Assembly: GCA_036677425.1 (NCBI GenBank)
Contig: JARFVT010000013.1
Coordinates: 186,001 to 250,000, forward strand
DNA length: 64,000 nucleotides
Source: JARFVT01 sp036677425
GTDB taxonomy: Bacteria; Pseudomonadota; Alphaproteobacteria; UBA8366; Aestuariispiraceae
Direction: 5' to 3'
The position numbers were made by a program, and so were the translations under genes. Shown piece after piece: positions 48,403-58,165 of this stretch (the first letter of the stretch is position 1; each line of letters opens with the position of its first letter). The notes below the pieces were generated by a model that saw nothing but the letters and a program-made list of their open reading frames with translations, had not been told where the DNA came from and did not search any database.

Positions 48403-49319
48403 TGGATTTCATCATTCCAGCGATTTTAACAATCGCCACCGCCGCAACGCCATTAATTTTTGCCGCGATTGGTGAACTTATCGTTGAAAAATCTGGCACG
48501 TTAAATTTAGGCGTTGAAGGCATGATGATAATGGGTGCAATGGCAGGCTTTGCCACGGCAATTGCAACTAATAGCGTGATATTAGCCATGCTTGCCGCCA
48601 TGTTTGCTGGTGCGTTCATGGCATTAGTATTCGGCTTTTTAACCTTAACATTATTGGCAAATCAAGTTGCAACGGGGCTTGCAATTACAATTTTTGGCCT
48701 TGGGTTAAGCGCATTAATTGGTCATAGCTATGTTGGTATAACATTTGACGGCCTTTCAAAAGGCATTCCATTATTGCAAGAAATACCATTGATTGGTCAA
48801 TTGTTATTTGGTCATGATATAATGGTTTATATGTCATTTGGATTGGTTTTTTTGAGCTATATATTTCTAACAAAGACCAAGGCTGGCTTAATATTACGCG
48901 CTGTTGGAACTAATCATGATGCGGCTCATTCACTTGGCTATTCGGTGATTAAAATTCGTTATATGGCGGTGATATTTGGCGGTGCGATGGCGGGGCTTGG
49001 TGGGGCTTATTTATCCATCGCCTATACACCCATGTGGATGGAAGGAATGACATCTGGGCGCGGCTGGATCGCCTTGGCCTTGGTGGTTTTTGCCACATGG
49101 AAACCGTGGCGGGCATTGGTTGGGGCATATATTTTTGGTGGCATAACCATCATACAGTTGAATATTCAGGGATTTGGTGTGAATATACCCGCGCAATATC
49201 TTTCAATGTTACCTTATTTGGCAACAATTTTGGTGCTGGTTATAATTTCACGCGATAAAATATTAGTAAAAATGAATGCTCCCGCTTGCTTGGGCAAGGC
49301 ATTTCATCCAAATTCATAA
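48402..49319 (+). CDS. Nucleoside ABC transporter permease, second subunit
   Basis: The 305-residue permease is partner to the previous one: GELIVEKSGTLNLGVEGMMI near the start, LRAVGTNHDAAHSLGYSVIK and GRGWIALALVVFATWKPWRA later. Its ATG overlaps the last base of the previous stop. A complete importer needs both permeases. Confidence 0.92.
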   Translation: MDFIIPAILTIATAATPLIFAAIGELIVEKSGTLNLGVEGMMIMGAMAGFATAIATNSVILAMLAAMFAGAFMALVFGFLTLTLLANQVATGLAITIFGLGLSALIGHSYVGITFDGLSKGIPLLQEIPLIGQLLFGHDIMVYMSFGLVFLSYIFLTKTKAGLILRAVGTNHDAAHSLGYSVIKIRYMAVIFGGAMAGLGGAYLSIAYTPMWMEGMTSGRGWIALALVVFATWKPWRALVGAYIFGGITIIQLNIQGFGVNIPAQYLSMLPYLATILVLVIISRDKILVKMNAPACLGKAFHPNS

Positions 49320-49378
49320 GGTGATATTTAAATTAATTAAAATATACTAAATTATTTAAACATAACAGGAGGTTATAA

Positions 49379-50485
49379 ATGGGCAATATTAGTAAAATAA
49401 TCACGAGCGTAATCGCCGTCGCGGTTATTGCCGTTGGTGGTTATATATATAGCAATGTTTCGGCAATAGCAGGTGAGGTTGCCGCCAAAGATTTTAAGGT
49501 TGGTTTTGTTTATATTGGCCCACCAGGTGATCATGGTTGGACATATCAACATGACCAAGGGCGCATCGCGGTTGAAAAGGCGCTTGGCGTTAAAACTAGC
49601 TTTGTTGAAAATATATCCGAAGGACCAGACGCGCAGCGGGTGATAAATCAATTGGCTGCGTCGGGCCATAATATGATTTTCAGTACATCCTTTGGTTATA
49701 TGAATCCAACATTAAAGGCCGCAAAACGCAATAAAAATGTTATGTTTGAACATGCGACAGGTTATAAACAGGCAGAAAATGTTGCGACATATTCAGCACG
49801 TTTCTATGAAGGCCGTTATGTGGCTGGTCATATTGCTGGTAAAATGACCAAGACCAATGTCATTGGTTATATTGGCTCATTCCCCATACCCGAAGTTATT
49901 CGTGGCATTAATGCCGCATATTTAGGAGCAAAAAAAGTTAATCCTGATATTAAAATTAAAATTATTTGGGTTAATAGCTGGTTTGATCCAGGTAAGGAAT
50001 CGGACGCGGCAAAAACCTTAATCGATCAAGGTGCGGATATAATTATGCAGCATACCGACAGCCCCGCACCAGTTCAAGTAGCGGAAAAACGCGGCGTTTT
50101 TGCCATTGGTCAAGCATCAGACATGTCATCTTTTGGTCCAAAATCCCATTTAACATCAATCGTTGATAATTGGGCCCCATATTATATTTCACGTGTTAAG
50201 GCGGGAATGGACGGCACATGGCAAGGTGGTGGTGATACATGGGGTGGTTTTGCATCTGGTATGGTTGAAATGTCATCATATAATGATGCGATGCCACAAG
50301 ATGTGCAAGATTTGGCAACATCAATTCGCAAAGGCATAACTGATGGTTCAATCCATCCATTCGCGGGTCCAATAATTAATCAAGCGGGCGAAGTGATAGT
50401 CAAGGCGGGTGATAAACCAGAGGATGCTATGCTTGCAGGCATGAATTTCTATGTCCAAGGCATAGACGGACAAATACCAAAATAA
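49379..50485 (+). CDS. BMP-family (Med/BmpA) nucleoside-binding lipoprotein-like substrate-binding protein
   Basis: The 368-residue protein has an N-terminal membrane signal (ITSVIAVAVIAVGGYIYSNV). Next comes the PnrA-like fold: KVGFVYIGPPGDHGWTYQHD, NMIFSTSFGYMN, NVIGYIGSFPIPEVIRGINA and DIIMQHTDSPAPVQ. No lipobox cysteine is visible. It starts with a strong AGGAGG site. Such proteins capture purine nucleosides or related bases, consistent with the adjacent adenine deaminase. Confidence 0.9.
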   Translation: MGNISKIITSVIAVAVIAVGGYIYSNVSAIAGEVAAKDFKVGFVYIGPPGDHGWTYQHDQGRIAVEKALGVKTSFVENISEGPDAQRVINQLAASGHNMIFSTSFGYMNPTLKAAKRNKNVMFEHATGYKQAENVATYSARFYEGRYVAGHIAGKMTKTNVIGYIGSFPIPEVIRGINAAYLGAKKVNPDIKIKIIWVNSWFDPGKESDAAKTLIDQGADIIMQHTDSPAPVQVAEKRGVFAIGQASDMSSFGPKSHLTSIVDNWAPYYISRVKAGMDGTWQGGGDTWGGFASGMVEMSSYNDAMPQDVQDLATSIRKGITDGSIHPFAGPIINQAGEVIVKAGDKPEDAMLAGMNFYVQGIDGQIPK

Positions 50486-50580
50486 TTTAGAATATTATAT
50501 ATTAAGCCCTGATAGTTTAAGCCTTCTATAGGATTGGATATTGGGGCATGGTATATTAATAATAATTATGGAAAATTAGC

Positions 50581-51600
50581 ATGAATGATCTTAGCGATTT
50601 TATTAGCCATCTGCCCAAGGCAGAATTGCATTTACATATTGAAGGCACATTTGAGCCAGAATTAATATTTGCAATTGCCAAGCGTAACAATGTTAAATTG
50701 GCTTATGATAATGTGGAACAGTTACGCCAAGCATATAATTTTACAAATCTACAAGATTTTTTAAATATATATTATCAAGGCATGTCGGTATTATTAACCA
50801 GCCAAGATTTTTATGACCTAACCATGGCATATTTAAAACGTGTCAAGCTTGATAATACCCGCCATGTGGAAATTTTCTTTGACCCACAAGGCCATATGGA
50901 ACGCGGAGTTTCATTCAAAACAGCGTTTAATGGCATATATGATGCGTTAAAAGACGGTCAAACGCAATTGGATATAAGTTTTAAATTAATCATGTGTTTT
51001 TTGCGTCATTTACCCGAGGAAGATGCGATTAAAACATGGCAGGAAGCACAGCCATATATAAAATATATTGATGGCATCGGGCTTGATTCGTCTGAGCTTA
51101 ATAATCCACCAGAGAAATTTAAAAATGTCTTTGCAATGGCAAAAAAATCAGGCCTCAAGCTGGTTGCCCATGCGGGCGAAGAAGGCCCGCCAGAATATAT
51201 TTATAATGCCTTGGATATTTTAAAGATTGAACGGCTTGATCATGGCAACCGTGCCTTGGAAGATGATGAGTTGACCAAGCGATTGATGCGCGATCAAATC
51301 ACATTGACCGTTTGCCCGCAATCAAATTTACGGCTTTGTGTTATCGATGATATGAAAAACCATCCGTTAAAAACTATGTTGGATTTAGGCTTAAAAGCAA
51401 CGATTAATTCTGATGATCCGGCCTATTTTGGTGGTTATCTCAATGATAATTATATTGCCGTTACCAAGGCATTAGATTTAAGCATGGATCAATTAATAAC
51501 ATTGGCAAAAAACAGCTTTAGCGGATCATTTTTAAGCGATGATGATATTAATCACCATCTTAAAGAAATAGATATTTATGTTAATGGTAGCAATGGATGA
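50581..51600 (+). CDS. Adenine deaminase, adenosine-deaminase-like (PA0148/Aah1 type)
   Basis: The 339-residue zinc enzyme has KAELHLHIEGTFEPEL (metal site), VAHAGEEGPPEYI, LDHGNRALEDDEL, TVCPQSNLRLC and NSDDPAYFGGYLNDNY. The DPAYFGGY form, and EP rather than DG after the HLHIEGT motif, match the adenine deaminase branch rather than true adenosine deaminase. That branch makes hypoxanthine from adenine. It follows the transporter after 95 bp, and its stop overlaps the start of the puuD remnant. Confidence 0.88.
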   Translation: MNDLSDFISHLPKAELHLHIEGTFEPELIFAIAKRNNVKLAYDNVEQLRQAYNFTNLQDFLNIYYQGMSVLLTSQDFYDLTMAYLKRVKLDNTRHVEIFFDPQGHMERGVSFKTAFNGIYDALKDGQTQLDISFKLIMCFLRHLPEEDAIKTWQEAQPYIKYIDGIGLDSSELNNPPEKFKNVFAMAKKSGLKLVAHAGEEGPPEYIYNALDILKIERLDHGNRALEDDELTKRLMRDQITLTVCPQSNLRLCVIDDMKNHPLKTMLDLGLKATINSDDPAYFGGYLNDNYIAVTKALDLSMDQLITLAKNSFSGSFLSDDDINHHLKEIDIYVNGSNG

Positions 51601-52075
51601 CACCATATATAATTGATTGGATAGATTTACTGGCAAGTGCATGGCGGCACTTATTGCGGGTAAAAACCCGCCGCATATTTAGCCATGGAAGCCAAATAAA
51701 GATCATTGCATAACAGCTATTTAATATTGCCCGTATTATTAATAATGGTCTCAAATCATTTTCCAATGATTTTTGCCAATCAATATTTATGGTTGGTTTT
51801 TGCAGCAATCATTAATGTTAACAATAAGACTAATGATGTGATTATTCACGCCAATCAGGCCTTTGGGATTATTAGAAAACATTGTAATGATTGTCATTCG
51901 TCATTCCCCATCAATGAAGATTTTGATGATATTGATCAAATTAGAAAAAATGCTGAACATATAATGATACAGGCCGTCAAAATCACGGCAATTCCATTGG
52001 GTAACCCCAAACATGACATTGGAAGAGAGGCAAATATTGGGCGATTGGTTTAGCGCTAGTTTTCCACATGAGTGA
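51597..52075 (+). pseudogene. puuD: Membrane urate oxidase PuuD, large internal deletion and frameshift
   Basis: The start (MTPYIIDWIDLLASAWRHLL) overlaps the deaminase stop and resembles the PuuD N-terminus, but it ends after 38 codons. The middle of the protein is missing. At 51706 the frame resumes with HNSYLILPVLLIMVSNHFPM (last helices) and the cytochrome c motif HCNDCHSSFP, and runs to ITAIPLGNPKH. A shift then gives MTLEERQILGDWFSASFPHE, ending at 52075. PuuD oxidises urate and is normally about 400 residues. It is dead here. Confidence 0.85.
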
Positions 52076-52335
52076 ATAATTGGCAAGAATTAGCAGTTAG
52101 AAGTAATGGGCAAGAATTGCGAATAATATTTATTTGTCAAAATATGCAAGAAAATCGGCTATATTTTTGTCTAGCCCTTGACGTAGCCCTTATAACAGGA
52201 TTAAAAGAGCGCGGTTATATATTTATTTAAATATTAATATTATTTTTGGCGCATTGCTATTTTGATAGATTACTATTTTAGCAATGTGTTTTAACAAATG
52301 GATATCTAAGATATTCTGTATTTTGTGAGGGCATT

Positions 52336-52635
52336 ATGTCTCGACGTTGTATGATTTCTGGTAAGGGTGTAATGAGCGGCAATAACGTTAGTCATGCCAT
52401 CAATAGAACTCGCCGCCGGTTTATTCCTAATCTTCAAACTACCCGTGTTCAAAGCGATATACTTGGTGAACAAGTTCGTATGCGTCTTTGCACAAAGGCA
52501 ATTCGCACCATCGAAGTCAAAGGCGGCCTTGATAGTTTCTTGCTTGGTACACCAAATCGTAAATTGACTGATGCGGCATGTCGGCTAAAACGCCGCATTG
52601 TTAAACGTGCGGCTGCGGCTGCTGCGGCTGCATAA
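52336..52635 (+). CDS. rpmB: 50S ribosomal protein L28
   Basis: The 99-residue protein has the L28 start MSRRCMISGKGVMSGNNVSH and the NRTRRRFIPNLQ segment, and ends in an alanine run (AAAAAAAA). GTGAGGG lies before the ATG. A terminator follows. Alphaproteobacterial L28 proteins are of this longer type. Confidence 0.97.
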   Translation: MSRRCMISGKGVMSGNNVSHAINRTRRRFIPNLQTTRVQSDILGEQVRMRLCTKAIRTIEVKGGLDSFLLGTPNRKLTDAACRLKRRIVKRAAAAAAAA

Positions 52636-52667
52636 TTTAATATTACAGCTTTGGTTATAGATATTTT

Positions 52668-52698
52668 AAAACCTGCCGTTTGTGGTGGGTTTTTTATT
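52668..52698 (+). terminator. Rho-independent terminator after rpmB
   Basis: AAACCTGCC pairs with GGTGGGTTT (two G-U pairs) around the loop GTTTGT, followed by a T-run. Confidence 0.8.
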
Positions 52699-52746
52699 GC
52701 CTAAACTTTGATTATCTTGATTAATTTAAAGTTTGATTCTACGCTA

Positions 52747-53028
52747 TTATAAATCCCACCCGCTTGGTGGATCTTTTTGTCGTGAAATATTTGCCATATT
52801 TTTGTTAGTTGTGGTTTGTTTGCTGTTGGTTTTATTTAATATTCGTAATAGCTTTCTATTGGCTTCTGATTGCAACGCAGCCTTACCAATGGCAGGGTTG
52901 CCAACGATTGATATCTCCGTTCCAGTTGCAATATCAATCGCGCTTACTTTAACATATTGCCCTTGGGAAATATATTCATAGATAACGCCATTAGTGATAG
53001 CTTTTTGATTTTTATGATTATTTGGCAT
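52747..53028 (-). CDS. Small conserved alphaproteobacterial protein, DUF6898 type
   Basis: The 93-residue protein reads IYEYISQGQYVKVSAIDIAT, then GTEISIVGNPAIGKAALQSE, the pattern of DUF6898 proteins, and a variable lysine-rich tail. No membrane segment. Function unknown. It is convergent with rpmB. Confidence 0.65.
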   Translation of the reverse strand: MPNNHKNQKAITNGVIYEYISQGQYVKVSAIDIATGTEISIVGNPAIGKAALQSEANRKLLRILNKTNSKQTTTNKNMANISRQKDPPSGWDL

Positions 53029-53137
53029 TGCATTAACCGTTTAATTTAGAAATATCAATATTACAAAATATATGATAACATATCTATAAATATTAATATC
53101 AAATAAGTTTGTTGGGGTAAAATATTTAAAAATTACA

Positions 53138-53602
53138 ATGATAAATAATTATTTTAAAATAACCTGCAAGCCAATAATTGCATCATTAACATGCATGTTT
53201 TATTTAATATTTTATAGCCATCCGATGATAGGTGAAGAGCCAAGATGGCTGCCATTAGGTGGTGGTTTAAAGCAATTGACACCAAAAAAACATCGCTATC
53301 CACATTTATATTCGGGAACTCATAGAATATTTTTCTTTCTTAAGGGCGAGGAAATGGCAGGTTTAATGTCAAAAAAACTATCAACTTCCTGCGTGCTTGG
53401 TAATTTTAATCAAAAAAGAAAACAACGCTATTATGTAATGGTTGATATGCCTAACGGTCGTAAGAAAAAATTTGGCTTTATTGATTCTGGCGGTAAAAAT
53501 CTATTCGATCCTAATAACCGAATTGGGTCCAAACAAGCATATATGTTTGAAAATGATGGCACATCCGAATGCAAGGTTTATGTGGCAGTTACCGCAAGAT
53601 AA
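53138..53602 (+). CDS. Exported protein of unknown function
   Basis: The 154-residue protein has a signal-like segment (IIASLTCMFYLIFYSHPMIG) and a basic soluble part with RIFFFLKGEEMAGLMSKKLS, two cysteines (STSCVLGNF and SECKVYVAV) that could form a disulfide, and a final beta-rich end. I do not recognise the family. It starts 110 bp from the DUF6898-type gene on the other strand. Confidence 0.6.
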   Translation: MINNYFKITCKPIIASLTCMFYLIFYSHPMIGEEPRWLPLGGGLKQLTPKKHRYPHLYSGTHRIFFFLKGEEMAGLMSKKLSTSCVLGNFNQKRKQRYYVMVDMPNGRKKKFGFIDSGGKNLFDPNNRIGSKQAYMFENDGTSECKVYVAVTAR

Positions 53603-53645
53603 TTATATAAGGTTAATTTTTAATATTAAATATGAAGGTTAATTA

Positions 53646-54185
53646 ATGCTGTTAAAACTTCATTTGATAAATGAATTAATATTATTTGCATTTGTAACAT
53701 GCCATATTATTAGCCATATATTCGTCCTATATTCGATTGAATTAATGGATGACGCCCATGTTTATTTGCTTGGGTCTTGGCGCTATCCATCCGTTAATAT
53801 TTTGTTGGTAATTGCGGTGATAACTCATATATTTCTCGCATTAAAATTAATTTTTATACGCAGAACATATAAATTAGCTAATTGGCAATGGTTGTAATTA
53901 TTAAGCTGATTATTGATACCGTTTTTATTAACGGGGCATATTATCGCCGCGATGGCTTGGAAAAATCATTCGGTATAACCGCCAATTATAATTTTGTGAT
54001 ATTCGCCTTATGGGTCGATGTGCCATATAAAGCAATATGGGCAGCCAATAATTATTTTAAAGGAAGCAATTGATGCGGCAGAGATAAATATAACCGATAT
54101 AGATCCATATGAAATTATCATTCATGGTCGTGATGTAAAGGTTAAATTTTACGCGCTTGATAGTTTTTCTGATATAATTGCATGA
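53646..54185 (+). pseudogene. Class III adenylate cyclase with membrane N-domain, stops and internal deletion
   Basis: The N-terminal membrane part (FVTCHIISHIFVLYSI, then HIFLALKLIFIRRTYKLANW) resembles the membrane domain that precedes the cyclase domain in alphaproteobacterial adenylate cyclases. The frame meets TAA after WQWL at 53895 and a TGA 9 bases later, and continues LLIPFLLTGHIIAAMAWKNH. The whole cyclase core is missing. A C-terminal end, IDPYEIIIHGRDVKVKFYAL, is readable up to 54185. Both stops look like single-base changes (CAA and GGA codons). Confidence 0.72.
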
Positions 54186-54205
54186 TAATATTAAAATAGT
54201 ACCAT

Positions 54206-55213
54206 TTAATCAAAGGCAATTTTAAGCTGCTTCCTTATTATACCAAGGCGTTTAAATAATATTTCTGACATTTGAGATGCGATAGTATAAATTTCATGAT
54301 TGGTCGATTTTTCAGCTATAAAAATAACATAATCCAATGCTTGGTCGCTATATTTTAAACATAATAGCAAAATTGCAGCGGGGGTTTTTTCTTCACTCAA
54401 ATTAAATGAGTTTTTTACTATTTTTTGCTTATTATCATGATTATGCTGGCTAATTATTTTAATATCAACGATTGATTCTTCGGTTGATTTTGATAGCTCC
54501 CTAAAAATATTACTATTTTCATCATCACCCATTTTTGATAATATTTGCGCTGCATTATCATAAGTCGATGCGGTTATATTTTCCATATGCAATAATATTT
54601 TGAGCAATTCCCCGTGATTAGTGATCTTATTAATATCTTGCCACCAACCAAGATTTTTACGTAATTCACGCAAATTGCGGTTAGCATTAAGCCTTGCTAG
54701 CCGCAATGAAGCAATATTGGATAACTCTTGCTTGGCAAATTTTTCTGCCATAAGGCGTAAATTATCATTATTTGTCGCTGCGGCAATATGGGTGAAAATA
54801 TCAAAATTATTAATTTCATTATGTAAGGCAAAGCATATGGCATTATATGGAGTTAATAAAAATGGGTCGCCCGCATCTTTATCATTGGCGTTATATATAA
54901 TATTATCATGACTTGCCATTTCGGTTAATATAATTTCTGGGGGTAATTTCCAATCATCAATTGATCGTTGATCATCCATATCATGACCTATTTGTATGGT
55001 TAACTTTTGATGTTGCCGTTTTTCTTTTGCAAGCTTTGTAAATAAATCAGCAGTTTCTATATTTTCATGCCGACGCATTTTTACGGTTAGTCGATCATAA
55101 TTAATAGCAGCTTGACTTTGATAACTATTGGCTAGAGCAATTAATTGCTTAATATTTATAATTTTAGGATTTTTCCCCAAAGCCATTTTGTTGCTCCATA
55201 TTGATTTAATCAT
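54206..55213 (-). CDS. Ferritin-like (rubrerythrin-type) helical protein
   Basis: The 335-residue protein is almost all alpha-helical, with ADLFTKLAKEKRQHQKLTIQ near the start and LMAEKFAKQELSNIASLRLA in the middle, the pattern of ferritin-like four-helix domains. Further helices follow in the C-terminal half, where IFRELSKSTEESIVDIKII echoes the same pattern. Some expected iron ligands (a first E of the E...ExxH set) are not obvious, so iron binding is uncertain. No signal peptide. Confidence 0.55.
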   Translation of the reverse strand: MIKSIWSNKMALGKNPKIINIKQLIALANSYQSQAAINYDRLTVKMRRHENIETADLFTKLAKEKRQHQKLTIQIGHDMDDQRSIDDWKLPPEIILTEMASHDNIIYNANDKDAGDPFLLTPYNAICFALHNEINNFDIFTHIAAATNNDNLRLMAEKFAKQELSNIASLRLARLNANRNLRELRKNLGWWQDINKITNHGELLKILLHMENITASTYDNAAQILSKMGDDENSNIFRELSKSTEESIVDIKIISQHNHDNKQKIVKNSFNLSEEKTPAAILLLCLKYSDQALDYVIFIAEKSTNHEIYTIASQMSEILFKRLGIIRKQLKIAFD

Positions 55214-55322
55214 TATAACTGAAAATTATTTTAATATATATTAATGATTATAATTCATAACAAATCAAATAAAATCTACTATTGATCTTCATCAAAATAG
55301 CGAATTAAGTATAATTACTTGG

Positions 55323-55460
55323 TTATATTAATTTACCAATTATAATCAAGCTTAATGTATCATCTTTAGTTACTTCTTTAATTTTAAATGACCCAAGATT
55401 TTTACCATTTTTTATTACCATCACGCGATCACATAAATCAAACACATAGTTACCTTTTGG
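55323..55460 (-). pseudogene. Sugar ABC transporter ATPase, C-terminal remnant
   Basis: The last 45 residues read YVFDLCDRVMVIKNGKNLGS and FKIKEVTKDDTLSLIIIGKL, the end of a FrcA/XylG-type sugar importer ATPase. The rest of the gene is absent, and the upstream frame is unrelated. Confidence 0.65.
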
Positions 55461-55601
55461 CTGTATAGCCAAAACAACGCGTGCTTGAATGCGTCCAACT
55501 TTCAACATTAGCAAATATAAGATAAAACACACCATGTGTCCCAAATGGCATACAATTAGTTATAATGTCATTATCATTTAAATATATCGAGTATGATAGC
55601 C

Positions 55602-55699
55602 ATGTCAAAAACATCAGTTGTAAAAGCGCGTATGGAGCCAGAATTAAAAGCAAAAGGAGAGGCAATTCTGAAATCTCTCGGGCTTAGCACTAGTACAGC
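55602..55699 (+). pseudogene. RelB/DinJ-type antitoxin, 5' fragment cut by an IS
   Basis: The ATG at 55602 begins MSKTSVVKARMEPELKAKGE and continues AILKSLGLSTSTAD. This is the ribbon-helix-helix start of RelB/DinJ antitoxins (EP-ELK-AE-IL-LGLS-STA pattern). It is interrupted at 55700 by the right end of an IS fragment. The rest of the gene is found at 58043-58153. Confidence 0.82.
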
Positions 55700-56396
55700 T
55701 GACCTGCGCCCCAACTTTGTACCAGTTAGCCGTAGAGTCCTTTAGTTAAGTTTTTATCAATTATTTGATCATTTGCAACCATTATGGGGGCATTCCCCCA
55801 TAATGGTTGGTCGTTTTTATTTTGCAAAGCTTGTATTGGGCTTTGCCCATCCAAGGCTGAGTGCGGCCTTACATGATTATAATCATCGCGCCAATCTGCT
55901 AATATCTTACGAACATGATGAAGGTCTTCAAACAGTGTTTCATTTAAACATTCATCACGTAATTTACCATTGAAGCTTTCCACAAACCCGTTTTACATCG
56001 GCTTGCCTGGTGCGATGTAATGCTAATTGATGCCCATGTCGCCTTGCCATTTTAGTAGGGCATTTGATGTCATTTCCGTGCCGTTATCGCTGACTATTGT
56101 ATCTGGCTTGCCACGTATTGCTATTATGTTATCTAACTCACGGGACAAACGATGACCACCGATCGATGTATCAGCCACCAGTGCCAAACATTCTCGGCTG
56201 CTATCATCAACAACACATAACATTCTAAAACGCCTGCCATCCATAAAACTATCACTGACAAAATCAAGCGACCAGCGTTCGTTGACCTTAGAAGGCACTG
56301 CAATCGGTGATCTTGTGCCAATAGCACGCTTGCGACCATTCCGTTTGCGAACTTGCCAAACCTTCTTCTTTATACAAACGCCGAAGCTTCTTATGG
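55700..56396 (-). mobile_element. IS3-family element, copy 4, truncated
   Basis: Only the orfB half remains, with the right inverted end at 55700. It shares with copy 1 the extra A that shifts orfB. It also has its own stop, TAG in place of TGG, near 56024. It is cut at 56396 by the left end of copy 2, which points the other way. Confidence 0.92.
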
Positions 56397-56461
56397 TGAC
56401 CTGCGCCCTTTAAATTAGTCCATTTATAAGTAGAGTCTTTCTCAACAGGAGGAAGATCAGA

Positions 56462-56728
56462 ATGAAACGTAGTAGATTTAACGAAGAACAGATTATTCGT
56501 ATATTAAAAGAGCAGGAATCTGGCATTACCACCGCAGATCTTTGCCGCAGACACGGAATTGCAGAAAGTACATTTTACAAGTGGAAGTCAAAATATGGCG
56601 GCATGGAAGTCAGTGATGCTAAACGATTAAAATTGCTTGAAGATGAAAACCGCCGTTTAAAATCTTTGCTGGCGGATGCCCATTTGGATATTTCGATGTT
56701 GAAAGATGTGAATGCAAAAAAATGGTAA
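56462..56728 (+). CDS. IS3-family transposase OrfA (copy 2)
   Basis: The protein is identical to OrfA of copies 1 and 3, with an 88-residue helix-turn-helix and leucine-rich region. It ends in the A7 slip site that overlaps orfB. Confidence 0.94.
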   Translation: MKRSRFNEEQIIRILKEQESGITTADLCRRHGIAESTFYKWKSKYGGMEVSDAKRLKLLEDENRRLKSLLADAHLDISMLKDVNAKKW

Positions 56729-57627
56729 CGCCCGCTGGCAAGCGAGATGCGCTCACTCACCTTCGAACAAATTTTATGGTGAGTGAGCGGCGGGCGTGTT
56801 TAATGCTTAACGTGGAACGATCTTTAATCCGGTACCAATCCGTACGACCCAATGATGCGGTATTACGCAGCAGATTACGCGAATTATCGCATTTACGTAA
56901 ACGCTTTGGCTATCGCCGTCTGCATATTTTATTGGCACGTGAGGGTTATCACCTTAACCATAAGAAGCTTCGGCGTTTGTATAAAGAAGAAGGTTTGGCA
57001 GTTCGCAAACGGAATGGTCGCAAGCGTGCTATTGGCACAAGATCACCGATTGCAGTGCCTTCTAAGGTCAACGAACGCTGGTCGCTTGATTTTGTCAGTG
57101 ATAGTTTTATGGATGGCAGGCGTTTTAGAATGTTATGTGTTGTTGATGATAGCAGCCGAGAATGTTTGGCACTGGTGGCTGATACATCGATCGGTGGTCA
57201 TCGTTTGTCCCGTGAGTTAGATAACATAATAGCAATACGTGGCAAGCCAGATACAATAGTCAGCGATAACGGCACGGAAATGACATCAAATGCCCTACTA
57301 AAATGGCAAGGCGACATGGGCATCAATTGGCATTACATCGTACCAGGCAAGCCGATGCAAAACGGGTTTGTGGAAAGCTTCAATGGTAAATTACGTGATG
57401 AATGTTTAAATGAAACACTGTTTGAAGACCTTCATCATGTTCGTAAGATATTAGCAGATTGGCGCGATGATTATAATCATGTAAGGCCGCACTCAGCCTT
57501 GGATGGGCAAAGCCCAATACAAGCTTTGCAAAATAAAAACGACCAACCATTATGGGGGCATGCCCCCATAATGGTTGCAAATGATCAAATAATTGATAAA
57601 AACTTAACTAAAGGACTCTACGGCTAA
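56722..57627 (+). CDS. IS3-family transposase OrfB (integrase core, copy 2)
   Basis: The 301-residue protein is complete. An HTH_21-like N-part (HLRKRFGYRRLHILLAREGY) precedes the rve core, with DDE residues in LDFVSDSF, IVSDNGTEM and ESFNGKLRDECLNE, and the C-terminal NHVRPHSALDGQSP motif. A fusion to OrfA by -1 slippage would give the active transposase. Confidence 0.95.
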   Translation: MVTPAGKRDALTHLRTNFMVSERRACLMLNVERSLIRYQSVRPNDAVLRSRLRELSHLRKRFGYRRLHILLAREGYHLNHKKLRRLYKEEGLAVRKRNGRKRAIGTRSPIAVPSKVNERWSLDFVSDSFMDGRRFRMLCVVDDSSRECLALVADTSIGGHRLSRELDNIIAIRGKPDTIVSDNGTEMTSNALLKWQGDMGINWHYIVPGKPMQNGFVESFNGKLRDECLNETLFEDLHHVRKILADWRDDYNHVRPHSALDGQSPIQALQNKNDQPLWGHAPIMVANDQIIDKNLTKGLYG

Positions 57628-57653
57628 CTGGTACAAAGTTGGGGCGCAGGTCA

Positions 57654-58046
57654 ATTTGATGATAATATCTTGTGATTGACAATTTAAAATTCCATTTGTT
57701 AGTCGAGGAGCATAATATTTAAATTAATGCTATTTATGCCTATTTTATATCTGTTAATAAAAATTCATACCAAAATGATGATTCAATATGATGTTGGGAG
57801 GAAGAGGTCCTGCGCCTTAAAAAGCTCGATGAAGATTTCTTTGATTAAGGTTTGAAATTATAACCAAAAGTATTTTTATATAATTTTCGCTTCGGCTTCT
57901 ATTGTTGTGTCATATAGGCCAATATCTTCGCCTTCATGCTTATTTATACCCGTATAACTTAAGCTGGAATCTTCATAACGTTTAAATTTATAAACCGCAT
58001 CATTCATTATGGAGCTATTAAACACCCCAAGGCTTACCAAAAGTTC
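57654..58046 (+). repeat. Copy of the helicase gene 3' end and its downstream region
   Basis: These 393 bp match 9922-10314 base for base by eye. Bases 57876-58046 are the last 57 codons and stop of the helicase gene (reverse strand). The copy ends at AAAAGTTC, where the antitoxin sequence resumes. Confidence 0.95.
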
Positions 58047-58153
58047 CAAATGATGAAACTATTCTTTCTTTTGAAGAGGCAAAAAATCCTAAAAATCTAA
58101 CTTCATATAAAGATGTGAATGAAGCTTTTACGGATATATGGGATAGTGAGTGA
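58043..58153 (+). pseudogene. RelB/DinJ-type antitoxin, 3' fragment
   Basis: The frame reads VPNDETILSFEEAKNPKNLT and then SYKDVNEAFTDIWDSE, the C-terminus that normally follows the part at 55602. About 2.3 kb of IS-derived DNA separates the two pieces. It is followed by the toxin gene after 12 bp. Confidence 0.82.
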
Positions 58154-58165
58154 ATATTTTAATCC

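Larger units (their letters stand above)
56397..57653 (+). mobile_element. IS3-family element, copy 2, intact
   Basis: This 1257-bp copy has both ends and uninterrupted orfA and orfB. It is inserted inside copy 4, and its right flank is the same 393 bp that flanks copy 1. No target duplication is visible. Confidence 0.95.

Noticed and set aside
50581..51600. Classical adenosine deaminase
   Set aside because: The DPAYFGGY segment and the residues after HLHIEGT match the adenine deaminase branch, although a substrate test would be needed for proof.
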